64,000 bases of DNA, taken from the NCBI RefSeq assembly GCF_024347075.1, contig NZ_AP024900.1, positions 744,001-808,000 of the forward strand, given 5' to 3'. Positions 37,509 through 47,041 of the stretch are shown here, in pieces. The notes below the pieces were generated by a model that ran no database searches, was not told the DNA's origin, and saw only the letters and a list, made by a program, of their open reading frames with translations. Positions within the stretch are counted from its first letter, which is position 1. Every line of letters begins with the position of its first letter. Position numbers and translations under genes: made by a program. This DNA comes from Vibrio rarus. GTDB taxonomy: Bacteria; Pseudomonadota; Gammaproteobacteria; Enterobacterales; Vibrionaceae.

Positions 37509-39817
37509 CACGGCTCCTTTGCGTTAATGGCGAGAGGAGAAAGTAACCAAGCAACTAAAATGCCCCATAAAACGGTAATACCAAAGCTATGGATGGCATG
37601 AGTTTGGCTTAAAGAGAGCAAGCCAAAAGAGAGCAAGGTGGTCAGGGCGGATAAAGTAATGGCCAGTAAGGTGCTTTGACTGCGAGATTTTTCAGCAAAA
37701 AACAGCGTGTAGTCAATGCCAATGCCAATAATCAATATCAATGCCAATAGATTAAATAGGTTTAAAGATGCGCCAGTGGCCGCAGCCGCTGCAAGACCGG
37801 CAAGACAAGCAAGCAGTGACGGCAATAAAATTTTCAGTGCGTGTTTAACACCATAGCGTTTGAGTAAAATCAGAGTAATGACGGCAAGAGCTGCCAATAA
37901 TAACTCAACCACCTTGACGCGATACTTAGCAAATAACGCCGAAATCTCTTGAGCTTTATTAAGATAGCTAATATCGGAATGGGAATGGGCGTAGGCTTTG
38001 ACCTGCTCATCATCAGTGAGGTTGTGCAATACCACAACACTCGCGACTTGCTTCCCTGTGACGCCCACATATAAAAATTGTGTAGGGTCAGAGACGGCAG
38101 AGGCAAGGTAGTCTTGAAGTGTTATTGGGGCAAAGGCCAGTGACAGCTTTGGTGGCTCATGCAAGTTAAGGGCTTGGCTTAATCGAGCGCCTTGCTGTTG
38201 ATAAAGCTGTTTGATCAATTGGTAGCTTTCACGTTGGCGCTCGGTGGAACTGATGTATTGTGATAACGATTGATAACCGCTAATTTCCCCTTTGCTTTGC
38301 CAAGTTGCAAACTCAGTCTCTAGAGACTCTAAGCGTTGCAATAACTCTTCGTCGCTGGAGGCGGTAACGACTAACATCTGTTGCGATGAGTGCATTCCGG
38401 TGAGTTTTGAAATAAACAGCTCTTGCTGCTTGAGGTTATCGGGCATAGCTTGCAGTTGCCTAATGTCATCATTGTAATGCAGCCCTTTAAGAGGAATGAG
38501 TGCTGCAGCCAAACATAGGGCCGGTAGAGAGATCTTAACCCAACGTTTTGACCATAAGATAAGCCAATATTGGCAAAGTTTTTGCCCCGGTAACGGGCGG
38601 TTTGCGGTGGGTTTAGTGGCTAAAATGGGATACCAAGCCACAACTGTTGCGTAGGCGGCAATTAAGCCAATAGACGAAAACAGTGCCAACTGTTGCAAGC
38701 CGGGGAAGGGGGCAATCAGCATCCCTAAATAACCAATTAAGCTGGTGGCGAGTCCCATAGTGATGGCGACAAAAATATGCTGTAAACCTTTACGGCTATC
38801 CCAGTGTTCACCGGCGGCGAGGCGCTCAGTTAAATAATGGAAAGCGTAATCAATGGATACACCAATTAAGCTTGCGCCAAACACTAAGCTAAATAAATGA
38901 ATGCGTCCAAATATCAAGGTGGTCAAAGCTAAAGCCGATAACAGTCCTACCGTGATGGAGAGAATGGCCAAAGACAAAGGTGCGGCGCTGCGAAATACCC
39001 CAATAATTAATACGATGACACCCAGTAACGAAAACAGGCCGATGGTGCTGATTTCAGATTTGGCGCTCTGGGTGCCAAATTCCGCATAAAATAGTACGCC
39101 AGTATGCCAAGTGTGCGCTTGATACTGCTGAGTGAGCGTCTGCTCAATAGCGTGTATCTTACTGACTCCACGCTGAGCGCTTAAACTGTATGGCGAATCT
39201 TTTAGAGTGGCGGTGACTAAGATGTACTTTTTATCCGCAAGGGTTCTAGTTAAATAGCCGTTATCTAAAGAAAACGCAGAGTTGGCTTGGGTTAACTGCG
39301 CCAAGTAATCGCGAAACAGTAAAAAAGGATCGCTGCTTAACTCTTTGCCCGTAACCCCAGAAAATGGGTTGTAAAGTGACTGAATGACATATTGAACTTG
39401 ATCTTGTGGGGCATGTTTAAGGCGTTCACGTTGCTCAACACTTAACTGCACAAAGCGATGAGTAAAGTAATAGGAGGCCCACTGTTGCTGTTGCTTGGCA
39501 TTGACCTTGCCTACGACTTCTGTAAACAGCCCCGTCCCCATAAGAGAAGACTGTAAATGACTGGCCGCGGTGAATGCGTGTTTATCATCATTAGCGGTAA
39601 CAACAAAAACCACTTTATTACTTAAGTTACTAGAGAGTGACTCAAAGGCTTGCTCAGCTACCGGATTTTGTTCATTGACGGGCAACAGTTTAAGAATATT
39701 AGTTTCTATAGGCGAGTGGGCAGAGCCTAGCCATTGCTTGGCAAGTATGGCTAAAAAGAGCAATACCAATACCAACCATGCCCAGGCGATATGTTTACTG
39801 GTGGAATTGAGTCGCAC
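37508..39817 (-). CDS. apeM: ApeM-like MMPL/RND-family exporter
   Basis: A 769-residue inner-membrane protein with the RND/MMPL layout: one N-terminal membrane helix, a large periplasmic loop, six membrane helices, then a second loop and helices (duplicated pattern, with GASLIGVSIDYAFHYLTE in the first half and ILIIGIGIDYTLFFAEK in the second, each with the proton-path Asp). It is expected to move the aryl polyene lipid through the envelope with ApeL and ApeN. The frame opens to 39919 inside apeL, but a GTG at 39817, one base after the apeL stop, gives VRLNSTSKHIAWAW and is the likely start. Confidence 0.85.
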   Translation of the reverse strand: MRLNSTSKHIAWAWLVLVLLFLAILAKQWLGSAHSPIETNILKLLPVNEQNPVAEQAFESLSSNLSNKVVFVVTANDDKHAFTAASHLQSSLMGTGLFTEVVGKVNAKQQQQWASYYFTHRFVQLSVEQRERLKHAPQDQVQYVIQSLYNPFSGVTGKELSSDPFLLFRDYLAQLTQANSAFSLDNGYLTRTLADKKYILVTATLKDSPYSLSAQRGVSKIHAIEQTLTQQYQAHTWHTGVLFYAEFGTQSAKSEISTIGLFSLLGVIVLIIGVFRSAAPLSLAILSITVGLLSALALTTLIFGRIHLFSLVFGASLIGVSIDYAFHYLTERLAAGEHWDSRKGLQHIFVAITMGLATSLIGYLGMLIAPFPGLQQLALFSSIGLIAAYATVVAWYPILATKPTANRPLPGQKLCQYWLILWSKRWVKISLPALCLAAALIPLKGLHYNDDIRQLQAMPDNLKQQELFISKLTGMHSSQQMLVVTASSDEELLQRLESLETEFATWQSKGEISGYQSLSQYISSTERQRESYQLIKQLYQQQGARLSQALNLHEPPKLSLAFAPITLQDYLASAVSDPTQFLYVGVTGKQVASVVVLHNLTDDEQVKAYAHSHSDISYLNKAQEISALFAKYRVKVVELLLAALAVITLILLKRYGVKHALKILLPSLLACLAGLAAAAATGASLNLFNLLALILIIGIGIDYTLFFAEKSRSQSTLLAITLSALTTLLSFGLLSLSQTHAIHSFGITVLWGILVAWLLSPLAINAKEP

Positions 39818-39818
39818 G

Positions 39819-40454
39819 TTACAACTCGTTGTTGAAGCTGAATTGTGCTTTTTCAGCATCATTAAGTGTCTCAGGTTGATGGGTTTGATTGGAGAACAGA
39901 ATCTCTGTTTTATCCCCACGGATCTCTTGCAGTGTCAGGCTATTAATATCTTGACTGCCGACCAATACAATCGCTTGAAATACGGCGTTTAATGGCGCTT
40001 TTTTCGGTGTCAGAGTGAGGGTCCACTGCTTTTCCTTAGTCGCAAACGCAATAGCAAATTGCTGTTGTAAGGCTTGGGTGTCCCCATGAAATACCGATAA
40101 AAACACATGGCTAAAATAGAACGCCATAGGGTTCTCTTGCGCGGTAATGACTTGCGCTGCTTGACCTGAGAATGTTTGGCGTAATTTATCTTTGGTTAAG
40201 ACTAAATTAACCTTAAAAGGGCTGTTTTGTTGCCACAGTAATCCATGCTCTTTACTGAGTACAAATTGTCCTTTTGAGCTTAAAGGCTTGGCAAACATTT
40301 GAATGGTGCGCAGTTGGGTAAAGTCTCCACGCACAATAGAATGTTGTGAGAGTTGTGCTTGTAATGAAGTGAGATCGGTCACCTTAGCCCAAGCGCAGTT
40401 AACCCAAGCACATTGAGAAACGATGATAAGGGCAAATGCTAACCACTTTTTCAT
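39819..40454 (-). CDS. apeL: ApeL-like LolA-fold periplasmic carrier
   Basis: A 211-residue periplasmic protein with a signal peptide (cut near AWA-K) and a LolA-like fold (SIVRGDFTQLRTIQMF, then LLWQQNSPFKVNL). It is a paralogue, not the housekeeping LolA, and sits between the thioesterase and the exporter genes. It likely shuttles the hydrophobic pigment or its lipid across the periplasm. The ATG at 40454 has GGGAG upstream and follows the apeK stop by one base. Confidence 0.8.
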   Translation of the reverse strand: MKKWLAFALIIVSQCAWVNCAWAKVTDLTSLQAQLSQHSIVRGDFTQLRTIQMFAKPLSSKGQFVLSKEHGLLWQQNSPFKVNLVLTKDKLRQTFSGQAAQVITAQENPMAFYFSHVFLSVFHGDTQALQQQFAIAFATKEKQWTLTLTPKKAPLNAVFQAIVLVGSQDINSLTLQEIRGDKTEILFSNQTHQPETLNDAEKAQFSFNNEL

Positions 40455-40455
40455 T

Positions 40456-40899
40456 TTACACACTCCCATTTTGATGCCAACTTTCGACCTTGTCGGTAAA
40501 TACCTTAGGGGAAACAAAGTTCATCTCTTGTTTTTCAATTGAGACGGCCACTTGCATGGTGTATCCCTTAGACATTCTTTGCCCAGTATTGGCATCATAA
40601 ATAACGTAATCTACGCGTAATCGATTTTCCCACTCACTCAGTTTAGCGGTGATTCGAATTTGATGACCAAAGGGGATCGCTTTTACGTATTTAACACGGG
40701 TATCTATGATGGGCCACATATAGCCCGATTGCTGCATGGCTAAATAGCCGTAGCCAATTTTATCCATCAATACTCGACGTGCTTCTTCAAAAAAGCGGAA
40801 GTAATTACCGTGGTAAATGACCCCCATAGGATCAGCATCTTGAAATGAGGTGACTAATGTCACCTCAGATTCGAGCGGAAATCGAATTTCTTGCTCCAT
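40456..40899 (-). CDS. apeK: ApeK-like 4HBT acyl-ACP/CoA thioesterase
   Basis: A 147-residue hotdog-fold thioesterase of the 4HBT type: DADPMGVIYHGNYFRFFEEAR carries the family Asp23 and the HGNY motif. In APE clusters it can release acyl chains from ACP or clear blocked chains. The ATG overlaps the upstream stop codon (TAATG) with a strong GGAGG box inside the end of the ammonia-lyase gene, so the two are translationally coupled. The frame could open at 40923, but that is inside the upstream gene. Confidence 0.85.
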   Translation of the reverse strand: MEQEIRFPLESEVTLVTSFQDADPMGVIYHGNYFRFFEEARRVLMDKIGYGYLAMQQSGYMWPIIDTRVKYVKAIPFGHQIRITAKLSEWENRLRVDYVIYDANTGQRMSKGYTMQVAVSIEKQEMNFVSPKVFTDKVESWHQNGSV

Positions 40900-42452
40900 T
40901 ACTCCTCCGGGTACAGAGCCCAATGGCGCTGTTGGATACGAGCCATAAAGTGGCGTAGATCCTGCTCAAGAGGGCGATCTTCTTCAACAAATTCAAACTC
41001 TTCAAGAACCGCATCACGAATTGCTTTAAGGTTATCGCTTAAATGCTCATCATCTAATTGATTGTGACGACGACGGATTTCAAGGGCTTGAACACTGGCG
41101 AGTAAGGCTGCTGAAGCCACTTGCTCGGTGAGCTCTAGAACGCGTATGCAGTCTCTTGCGGAGATAGTACCCATGCTCACTTTGTCTTGGTTATGACATT
41201 CTGTTGAGCGAGAGAATACGCTGGCAGGCATGGTGTTTTTCAATGCTTCTGCCGTCCATGCCGAAATACCAATTTGTACTGCTTTAAAGCCGTGGTTAAT
41301 TGGTTTACGTTCACCTTCAGCGCCGGTTAGGTTAAATGGCAGGCCGTTATTAAATTTGTAATCCATTAACTGCGCCATTTGACGATCAAGTAGATCCGCA
41401 AGGTTAGCAACGCCGGTTTTTAGCGTATCCATTGCCATAGCGATATGACCGCCATAGAAATGTCCACCGTGGAGAACGCGTTCGTTGTCACCATCGATGA
41501 TAGGGTTATCGTTGGCGCTGTTAAGTTCGTTTTCAATTAATGAACGCAACCAAGGTAGGGAATCTTGAACCGTACCAATAACGTGCGGGGCACAACGCAA
41601 AGAGTAACGATCTTGCAGGCGATCGCTGTTACGCGGTGGGCGCTCAGCGTTAAGATCTTCACGTATCCATGCGGCAATTTGTTGCTGACCAGGATGAGGT
41701 TTAACCGCAAATAATGCTTCGTCAAAGTGGAATTGATTACCGTTCATGCCAACAGAAACTAATGCTGTAATTTTGGCACATAACTGGGCTAGGTATTCGG
41801 CGCGTTTGTAAGCAAGACAAGCTAGGGCTGTCATTACCGCAGTACCGTTCATCAATGCTAAGCCTTCTTTTGGCTTCAGCTTAATTGGGGTAATGCCAAG
41901 TTCAGCAAACACTTTCGCTGTTGGCTGAATTTCCCCTTTATATAACACTTCACGTTCGCCAATAAGGGCGGCCGCAAGGTATGACAGTGGCGTTAAATCA
42001 CCACTTGCGCCAACGGAACCTTCTTGAGGAATGCGCGGCGCAATATCGTGGTTAATTAGGGTAATGATTTGCTGTAGCAATTCAGGAGTGACACCTGATA
42101 CCCCTTGCGCTAGAGAACAAAGGCGAGTAGCTAATACCGCTCTTGATTGCTCATGAGTTAAATCAGCGCCCAGTCCACAACCATGGAAACGAGTTAGGTT
42201 TAAAGGTAGGTCATCAATTAAGTGTGGTGGAATTGCAACAGTACAAGAATCACCATAGCCTGTAGTGACACCATAAATAATGCCCTCTTCACGCAAAAGT
42301 CGCTCTAAAAAGGCGACGCCACGGTCAATTTTGGCCGTGTATTCTGGTGAGTTATTGAGGTTAGCATCAGCACCTTGTGCAATGTTAACCACGTCTTCGA
42401 TAGTCAGCGCCTGTGCGCCGAACGTAATGGTGTTACTGTTTTTTACTGTCAT
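40899..42452 (-). CDS. aromatic amino acid ammonia-lyase (HAL/PAL/TAL family) of the aryl polyene cluster
   Basis: A 517-residue MIO-dependent lyase. The Ala-Ser-Gly triad that cyclises to the MIO cofactor is at about residues 149-151 (GASGDLTPLSYLAAALIG), and the catalytic Tyr is in GIIYGVTTGYGDS. It removes ammonia from an aromatic amino acid to give the aryl acrylate (coumarate or cinnamate type) that starts the polyene. The substrate-selecting pair reads Phe-His (TRFHGCG), neither the His-Leu of classical Tyr lyases nor the Ser-His of HutH, so specificity is open. No hut genes are near. It overlaps apeJ by 20 bases and apeK by one base. Confidence 0.88.
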   Translation of the reverse strand: MTVKNSNTITFGAQALTIEDVVNIAQGADANLNNSPEYTAKIDRGVAFLERLLREEGIIYGVTTGYGDSCTVAIPPHLIDDLPLNLTRFHGCGLGADLTHEQSRAVLATRLCSLAQGVSGVTPELLQQIITLINHDIAPRIPQEGSVGASGDLTPLSYLAAALIGEREVLYKGEIQPTAKVFAELGITPIKLKPKEGLALMNGTAVMTALACLAYKRAEYLAQLCAKITALVSVGMNGNQFHFDEALFAVKPHPGQQQIAAWIREDLNAERPPRNSDRLQDRYSLRCAPHVIGTVQDSLPWLRSLIENELNSANDNPIIDGDNERVLHGGHFYGGHIAMAMDTLKTGVANLADLLDRQMAQLMDYKFNNGLPFNLTGAEGERKPINHGFKAVQIGISAWTAEALKNTMPASVFSRSTECHNQDKVSMGTISARDCIRVLELTEQVASAALLASVQALEIRRRHNQLDDEHLSDNLKAIRDAVLEEFEFVEEDRPLEQDLRHFMARIQQRHWALYPEE

Positions 42453-44145
42453 CTTTCTGATCACTTAATGTCCAAAAATTAAAAAAATTATACCACTGCA
42501 AAGGGGCTTGCAAAGTGTAGTGCTGCAGTCGTTTGGCATAATCTTGTACTACCTTTTGTAAGGCTTGTTGACGCTCCTTTCGAGGTAAAGTAATGCAATC
42601 ACTAAACGGTTCGAAATACACATCAAAATGAGGCTCTTTTTTAGAATCGTCTCTTAATCCAAAAAGCAGGTAAACCGGCGCTTTAAGAACAGAGGCCAAT
42701 AAAAAAGGGCCTTGTGGAAAAGGAGCGGGCTTTCCTAGGAAATCCGCCCAAATTGAACGGCTTTCTTTGCTGGTAGAGGTGCGGTCACCCACAATGACCA
42801 CCCATTCACCTGCTTCAATTTTTTGTTGTAATAAAATGGCGGTATCTGGGCCCATGGTATTAACCTGAATAAGGTTTAAATCCGAGCTTGGGTTCACCGC
42901 TTTCATTACCGTATTAAAGCGCTCAGCATGTTGCGTAAACACGAGCGCATTAATCTTTACATGAGCGTGCCTACGGGCTAAAGCGCGGCACAGCTCAATA
43001 TTGCCTAAATGGGATCCAATCAATACCACGCCACGGCCTTCTTTAGCTAACTGACTAAAGTGTTGCTGCCCATGAATGGTTAAGTTATCAGCATTAAAAT
43101 CCCCTTTCCAAGCGGCCAATTTATCTAACATGGTATGCCCAAAAGAGAGCAGGTGATGGTAGCTATCTAGGGGCTCAGGTAGAGTCAGTTGCTGCTGTTG
43201 TGCATAGGTTTGTAGCTGAGTTAAAAATGCCTCTGAAGCCTGTTTGGCCTCTTTACCCGTTAGATAGTAGTAGCGCATAACCCCTTTGAGGATGACATTA
43301 AAGACTTTGCGCCCCAGTAAGCTATAAATAGCCAGCATGAGTTTGATGCCGAAAATCGTGCCTTGCTCTTGCCGTTTAGACCAATGGGTTTTGCCATTAA
43401 CGGCTTCTTTTCGCCATTTTCTAGCCAGTAATTTCGGTATTCTTGGCAACATCCCAAAAAAGAGTCGCGTATGCATCCAGCTGATTTTGACGTTATCCCA
43501 TAAGGCGTCAAAGTGGGAGATGCCCCCTTCTGGATAGATGACGCGCGTATCTACAAAATCGATATCCACACCCTCCCAGTACATACGTACTAGAATTTCG
43601 ATATCAAAATCCATACGAGTGCCAATAGCGTACTTATCCAATACTGAGACGGTCTTGGCAACAGGGTAGGCACGAAAACCGCACATACTGTCTTTGATGG
43701 ATAGCGATAGAGTTTCAATCCAAACCCAAATGTGCGTCGCGTAACGCCCATATAAACGAGACTTAGGTACGCTGGCATCGTATACAGGTTGTCCTGAAAT
43801 GAGTCGTTTAGGGTTTTGTTTTGAACTGGCCAGTAGGCGAGGCAGGGCATCAATATCATGTTGGCCATCAGCATCAATTTGAATGACGTGACTGTAGCCA
43901 AGTTGGTGTGCCTTACGAATCCCAGCCATGACAGCGCCACCCTTACCTGAATTTTGCGTAAGGGTTTCGAGAGTTATGCTACTGTCTGATGCCAACTCTT
44001 GTAATGATTGTTTGGTTTCGAGGTTACTGCCATCGTCTACCACAATACAAGGTAGAGAAAAGGGCTTCAGTGATGCAACGACTCCGGCCATGGTACTACC
44101 ATGGTTATAACAAGGGATCAAAAAACACGCTTGGTATGGTTGCAA
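42433..44145 (-). CDS. apeJ: ApeJ-like fusion: glycosyltransferase 2 + lipid acyltransferase
   Basis: A 570-residue two-domain protein. Residues 1-~240 are a GT-A fold glycosyltransferase 2 (IPCYN at 10-14, VDDGS at 36-40, DADG at 91-94). From about 310 on it is a lysophospholipid/lipid A acyltransferase-like domain, with GSHLGNIELCRAL (His-x4-Glu type) and VVIVGDRTST. The fusion is typical of APE and flexirubin clusters and probably builds the lipid part to which the polyene is attached. It lies one base after the ApeI gene and runs 20 bases into the ammonia-lyase gene. Confidence 0.85.
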   Translation of the reverse strand: MQPYQACFLIPCYNHGSTMAGVVASLKPFSLPCIVVDDGSNLETKQSLQELASDSSITLETLTQNSGKGGAVMAGIRKAHQLGYSHVIQIDADGQHDIDALPRLLASSKQNPKRLISGQPVYDASVPKSRLYGRYATHIWVWIETLSLSIKDSMCGFRAYPVAKTVSVLDKYAIGTRMDFDIEILVRMYWEGVDIDFVDTRVIYPEGGISHFDALWDNVKISWMHTRLFFGMLPRIPKLLARKWRKEAVNGKTHWSKRQEQGTIFGIKLMLAIYSLLGRKVFNVILKGVMRYYYLTGKEAKQASEAFLTQLQTYAQQQQLTLPEPLDSYHHLLSFGHTMLDKLAAWKGDFNADNLTIHGQQHFSQLAKEGRGVVLIGSHLGNIELCRALARRHAHVKINALVFTQHAERFNTVMKAVNPSSDLNLIQVNTMGPDTAILLQQKIEAGEWVVIVGDRTSTSKESRSIWADFLGKPAPFPQGPFLLASVLKAPVYLLFGLRDDSKKEPHFDVYFEPFSDCITLPRKERQQALQKVVQDYAKRLQHYTLQAPLQWYNFFNFWTLSDQKDDSKKQ

Positions 44146-44146
44146 G

Positions 44147-44506
44147 TTATTCCCCTAACTTCATTTTGCCAGAGGAGTGAACAATACGGTTGCCGTTTTT
44201 TTGTGAGCTGTAGGTAAAAGCGAGCTTTTCTTTAGCCGGATCCCAGCTTAGGGATAACGTCACTTCCGCATCGGGTAAAATAGGCTCTTGAAATTTAATT
44301 ACTTCCATCCCTTTAAATAAGGCTGGGGTATTAAGGTGCTCCACAGCGTAAAATAGCGCCCAGTCAATTTGGCTCACCCCAGGTAATAGGGGAAAGTGAG
44401 TAAAATGACCGCGAAAATCCAAGATGTCGGCATCAACTTTGAGTGTTAAGTTGGCTTCGTTATCTGAGACGTCGAGCTTGATAAGGGTGGGTTTTCTTTT
44501 ATCCAT
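44147..44506 (-). CDS. apeI: ApeI-like 3-hydroxyacyl-ACP dehydratase
   Basis: A 119-residue hotdog protein with the FabZ-type HFPLLPGVSQIDWALFYA segment (His37, Asp48 in the position of the second catalytic residue). In characterised clusters ApeI and ApeP form the dehydratase pair needed for each double bond. It starts 14 bases after apeH. Confidence 0.8.
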   Translation of the reverse strand: MDKRKPTLIKLDVSDNEANLTLKVDADILDFRGHFTHFPLLPGVSQIDWALFYAVEHLNTPALFKGMEVIKFQEPILPDAEVTLSLSWDPAKEKLAFTYSSQKNGNRIVHSSGKMKLGE

Positions 44507-44520
44507 GGCGGTTCACGTCT

Positions 44521-45921
44521 TTATGCTTGGAAGAGTGTTTTAATGTCATCTACTTGGCGCTTCCCTTGGCTATTAAGGGGCACTTCACAAACGAGACGAT
44601 ATTTTCTGGGAATGGCGACCGGCTCTAGCCAGTCTCGCAGTTGCGCACGTAGCGCCAACCAAAATTTGCCTTTGCCTAATCGTGCCACTTCTTCAGCGCC
44701 AGATGCCGTTAAAACCAATACTGCGCAAATGGCTAAACGATCATTCACCTCAAGGGCAATAGTGGCACTTTCTTCTATCCAACTAAGCTGCTCAAGGCGC
44801 TTCTCAACTTCAACTAAAGAGACACGTTTTTCTTCAATTTTAACGACGCGGTCGGTGCGACCTTTTAAATCAAAGGTGTGCTTATCATGAAATTGACATT
44901 CATCCGCGGTTTGGTACCACTGCTTGCCTGCAATATGAGGGGCGCGCAAGCGAAGGCAGTTTTCACCATTAAGCTCAGCTTCAACACCAGGGAAAAGCTG
45001 CCAAGGAGTGGTTGAAGAATGTTGTTGCCTAAAGGCGATACCGCCCGTTTCAGTACTGCCGAAGACTTCAATGGGCAATGCAGAAAATAGCTGTTGGCTG
45101 TCTTTGGCTGCTTTTTCGGGTAATGGGCCACCTGATGAGAAAACAGCAGCAAACGGTGTATGGGCGGTGCTTTCTACTGGGTGGGCATTTAAGCGTTTTA
45201 GCAAGGCAGGGCTGCTAATCAGTGTAGTTTGCTCATTGGCATGGGCCATGACCTGCTCTGGAAATTCAAGATTGTCGCAGGCAAAAGGGCGAGCAGCGCA
45301 CAATGGCCATAACAGGCGGAAAAGCAGCCCGTAAATGTGCATATGAGACACCGTGCTTTGAATGTGGCTATGAGCAAGAGTCGCTCCCCAAAGGGTTTGT
45401 AAAATCGCTACTTCGGTATCAAGTTGTTGCACCGTTTTGCAAATGGCTTTAGCTTTGCCACTGGAGCCCGAAGTAAATAAAGTCACCGCTATATTTTCAA
45501 GCTGTAACGATGAAAAACGTATCGAGGCGTTGCGCTGAGGCTGTGATATTACCTGTAGCGATGCTAAGTGAGTTGTGGCTGCCATTTCACCATCGTGAAG
45601 CAGCAGATCAAAGTGTTCGCTGAGCTCTTTGAGTGACTCTGTTTGATAGTTACCTGGTAAAATTAAGGATTTATTGGCATGACAGGTCGCTAAGAATCCC
45701 ACCGCAAACAGGTAGCTATTAGTAAAACACAATGCAATGCGTGTTGCGCTATGTTGGGTTAATTGAGCCGCATAATGGTGCACGTCATTTTGAAAGTCAG
45801 CCCATGACATTTCGTCAGTTTGGTCGCCATTACTCTGTGCAAACGCGACAACGTGGCTGTTGGCGCGTTTTGAGCTAAGTAGATTAGCAATAGAGTCTAT
45901 GTGAGCGTGCTGAGCATTCAT
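44521..45921 (-). CDS. apeH: ApeH-like aryl/acyl-ACP ligase (adenylation enzyme)
   Basis: A 466-residue AMP-forming ligase: the phosphate-binding loop LFTSGSSGKAKAICK is clear, the FGSTETGGIAF motif contacts AMP, and the C-terminal catalytic Lys lies in NSQGKRQVDDIK. It activates the aromatic starter acid and transfers it to the ACP. It is shorter than typical acyl-CoA synthetases, as expected for ApeH. A 14-base gap separates it from apeI and 5 bases from apeG. Confidence 0.85.
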   Translation of the reverse strand: MNAQHAHIDSIANLLSSKRANSHVVAFAQSNGDQTDEMSWADFQNDVHHYAAQLTQHSATRIALCFTNSYLFAVGFLATCHANKSLILPGNYQTESLKELSEHFDLLLHDGEMAATTHLASLQVISQPQRNASIRFSSLQLENIAVTLFTSGSSGKAKAICKTVQQLDTEVAILQTLWGATLAHSHIQSTVSHMHIYGLLFRLLWPLCAARPFACDNLEFPEQVMAHANEQTTLISSPALLKRLNAHPVESTAHTPFAAVFSSGGPLPEKAAKDSQQLFSALPIEVFGSTETGGIAFRQQHSSTTPWQLFPGVEAELNGENCLRLRAPHIAGKQWYQTADECQFHDKHTFDLKGRTDRVVKIEEKRVSLVEVEKRLEQLSWIEESATIALEVNDRLAICAVLVLTASGAEEVARLGKGKFWLALRAQLRDWLEPVAIPRKYRLVCEVPLNSQGKRQVDDIKTLFQA

Positions 45922-45926
45922 TTTTG

Positions 45927-46487
45927 CTAACGATCCTTACGAATAAACTGACGAACAGCCCACTCACCAGCAAATAAAGAGCCAGCAAGGATATAGCTGA
46001 TAAAGCCGTTGTATAGGGTCCAAAGTTTTAATGAGTAAAAGCAAGTGAAAAGTGCAAATAACCCATTAAAAATAAAGAAAAAGCACCACATTATGGTGAC
46101 TTTTCGTGTGTAGATAACGCCACTTTGTGGTAGTTCGGGTTCTTGCAGCCGTGCTAGTCGTTCCACGATAGTTTGTGGCTGACGTAAGCTGGATGCAAAC
46201 ACAGCCAGCATGCAGATATTCACCACCACCGGATAAAAGGTGAGCCAACCATGTTGCTTAAATACAGCCCCTAAACAAACCAGAGTTATTCCCACAACCG
46301 CACTAATTTGTGCAACGTATTTTAACTCTTTTAATTGAGTTCGTTGCACACTGAGCAAGCGAATGCCTAATGCGAGAACCAGTAGCAGTCCCACGATGGA
46401 AAAACCAAACCTATCAATGCCAAAGTATATGGCAAAGGGATAGGCCAGTAGAACAATCGCTGATGCAATGGTCAGCAATCGACGCAT
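45927..46487 (-). CDS. apeG: ApeG-like membrane protein (COG4648 type)
   Basis: A 186-residue membrane protein with about five to six hydrophobic segments and a conserved cytoplasmic loop (RQPQTIVERLARLQEPELP, then GVIYTRKVTIMWCFFF). It is a constant member of APE clusters with unknown function. Its ATG overlaps the stop codon of the ACP gene (TAATG). Confidence 0.8.
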   Translation of the reverse strand: MRRLLTIASAIVLLAYPFAIYFGIDRFGFSIVGLLLVLALGIRLLSVQRTQLKELKYVAQISAVVGITLVCLGAVFKQHGWLTFYPVVVNICMLAVFASSLRQPQTIVERLARLQEPELPQSGVIYTRKVTIMWCFFFIFNGLFALFTCFYSLKLWTLYNGFISYILAGSLFAGEWAVRQFIRKDR

Positions 46488-46744
46488 TAATCTTCCTTAA
46501 GAAGCTCGGCGACTGCATTCACAACGTCATCAACGCTGCGAACCGCGCTAAATTCAGCGGGTTTAATTTTTTTACCAGTGACATTTTGTAAATGCACTAC
46601 TAGGTCAACGGCATCGATGCTATCTAAGTCGAGATCGGTATAGAGTTGAGCTTCAGGGACGATATCTGCAGCATCCAGTTCAAATAACTCAACTAATGCA
46701 TCTTTAACTTGTTCAAATACCTGATCTTTACTTACGTTTGTCAT
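46487..46744 (-). CDS. apeF: acyl carrier protein ApeF
   Basis: An 85-residue acidic ACP. The phosphopantetheine site is Ser42 in DLDLDSIDAVDLV. Two ACP genes in tandem are characteristic of APE clusters; in characterised systems one carries the starter and the other the extending chain. It starts 19 bases after apeE. Confidence 0.9.
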   Translation of the reverse strand: MTNVSKDQVFEQVKDALVELFELDAADIVPEAQLYTDLDLDSIDAVDLVVHLQNVTGKKIKPAEFSAVRSVDDVVNAVAELLKED

Positions 46745-46763
46745 GACTACTTATACCTACAAA

Positions 46764-47024
46764 TTATTGGCTGATTTGTGAAGAAATATAGTTAGCAAGA
46801 TTGCTTACTGAAGCAAAATGCTCACGGGTATTTGAATCATCAGCATCAATGATGATGTTATATTTCTTTTTAATCGCTAGACCTAATTCTAGGGCATCGA
46901 TTGAATCTAGGCCTAATCCATCACCAAAAAGCGGTGCTTGTGTTTCAATGTCATCAACGGTTAAGTCTTCTAGATTCAGCGCATCAATAATCAATTGTTT
47001 AATTTCGTTGTGTAGTTTTTCCAC
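46764..47024 (-). CDS. apeE: acyl carrier protein ApeE
   Basis: An 86-residue acidic ACP with Ser41 in GLGLDSIDALELGL as the phosphopantetheine site. It is first of the two tandem ACPs and lies 17 bases after the acyltransferase gene apeD. Confidence 0.9.
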   Translation of the reverse strand: MEKLHNEIKQLIIDALNLEDLTVDDIETQAPLFGDGLGLDSIDALELGLAIKKKYNIIIDADDSNTREHFASVSNLANYISSQISQ

Positions 47025-47041
47025 TTGGACCCACTTTGTAA

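Noticed and set aside
39819..40454. Housekeeping lolA
   Set aside because: LolA-like fold, but located between apeK and the MMPL exporter, without lolA's usual neighbours; it is the cluster-specific paralogue.
40899..42452. Histidine ammonia-lyase of histidine degradation (hutH)
   Set aside because: The family is right, but the gene is embedded with overlaps in the aryl polyene operon, no hutU/I/G genes are near and the selectivity pair is not Ser-His.
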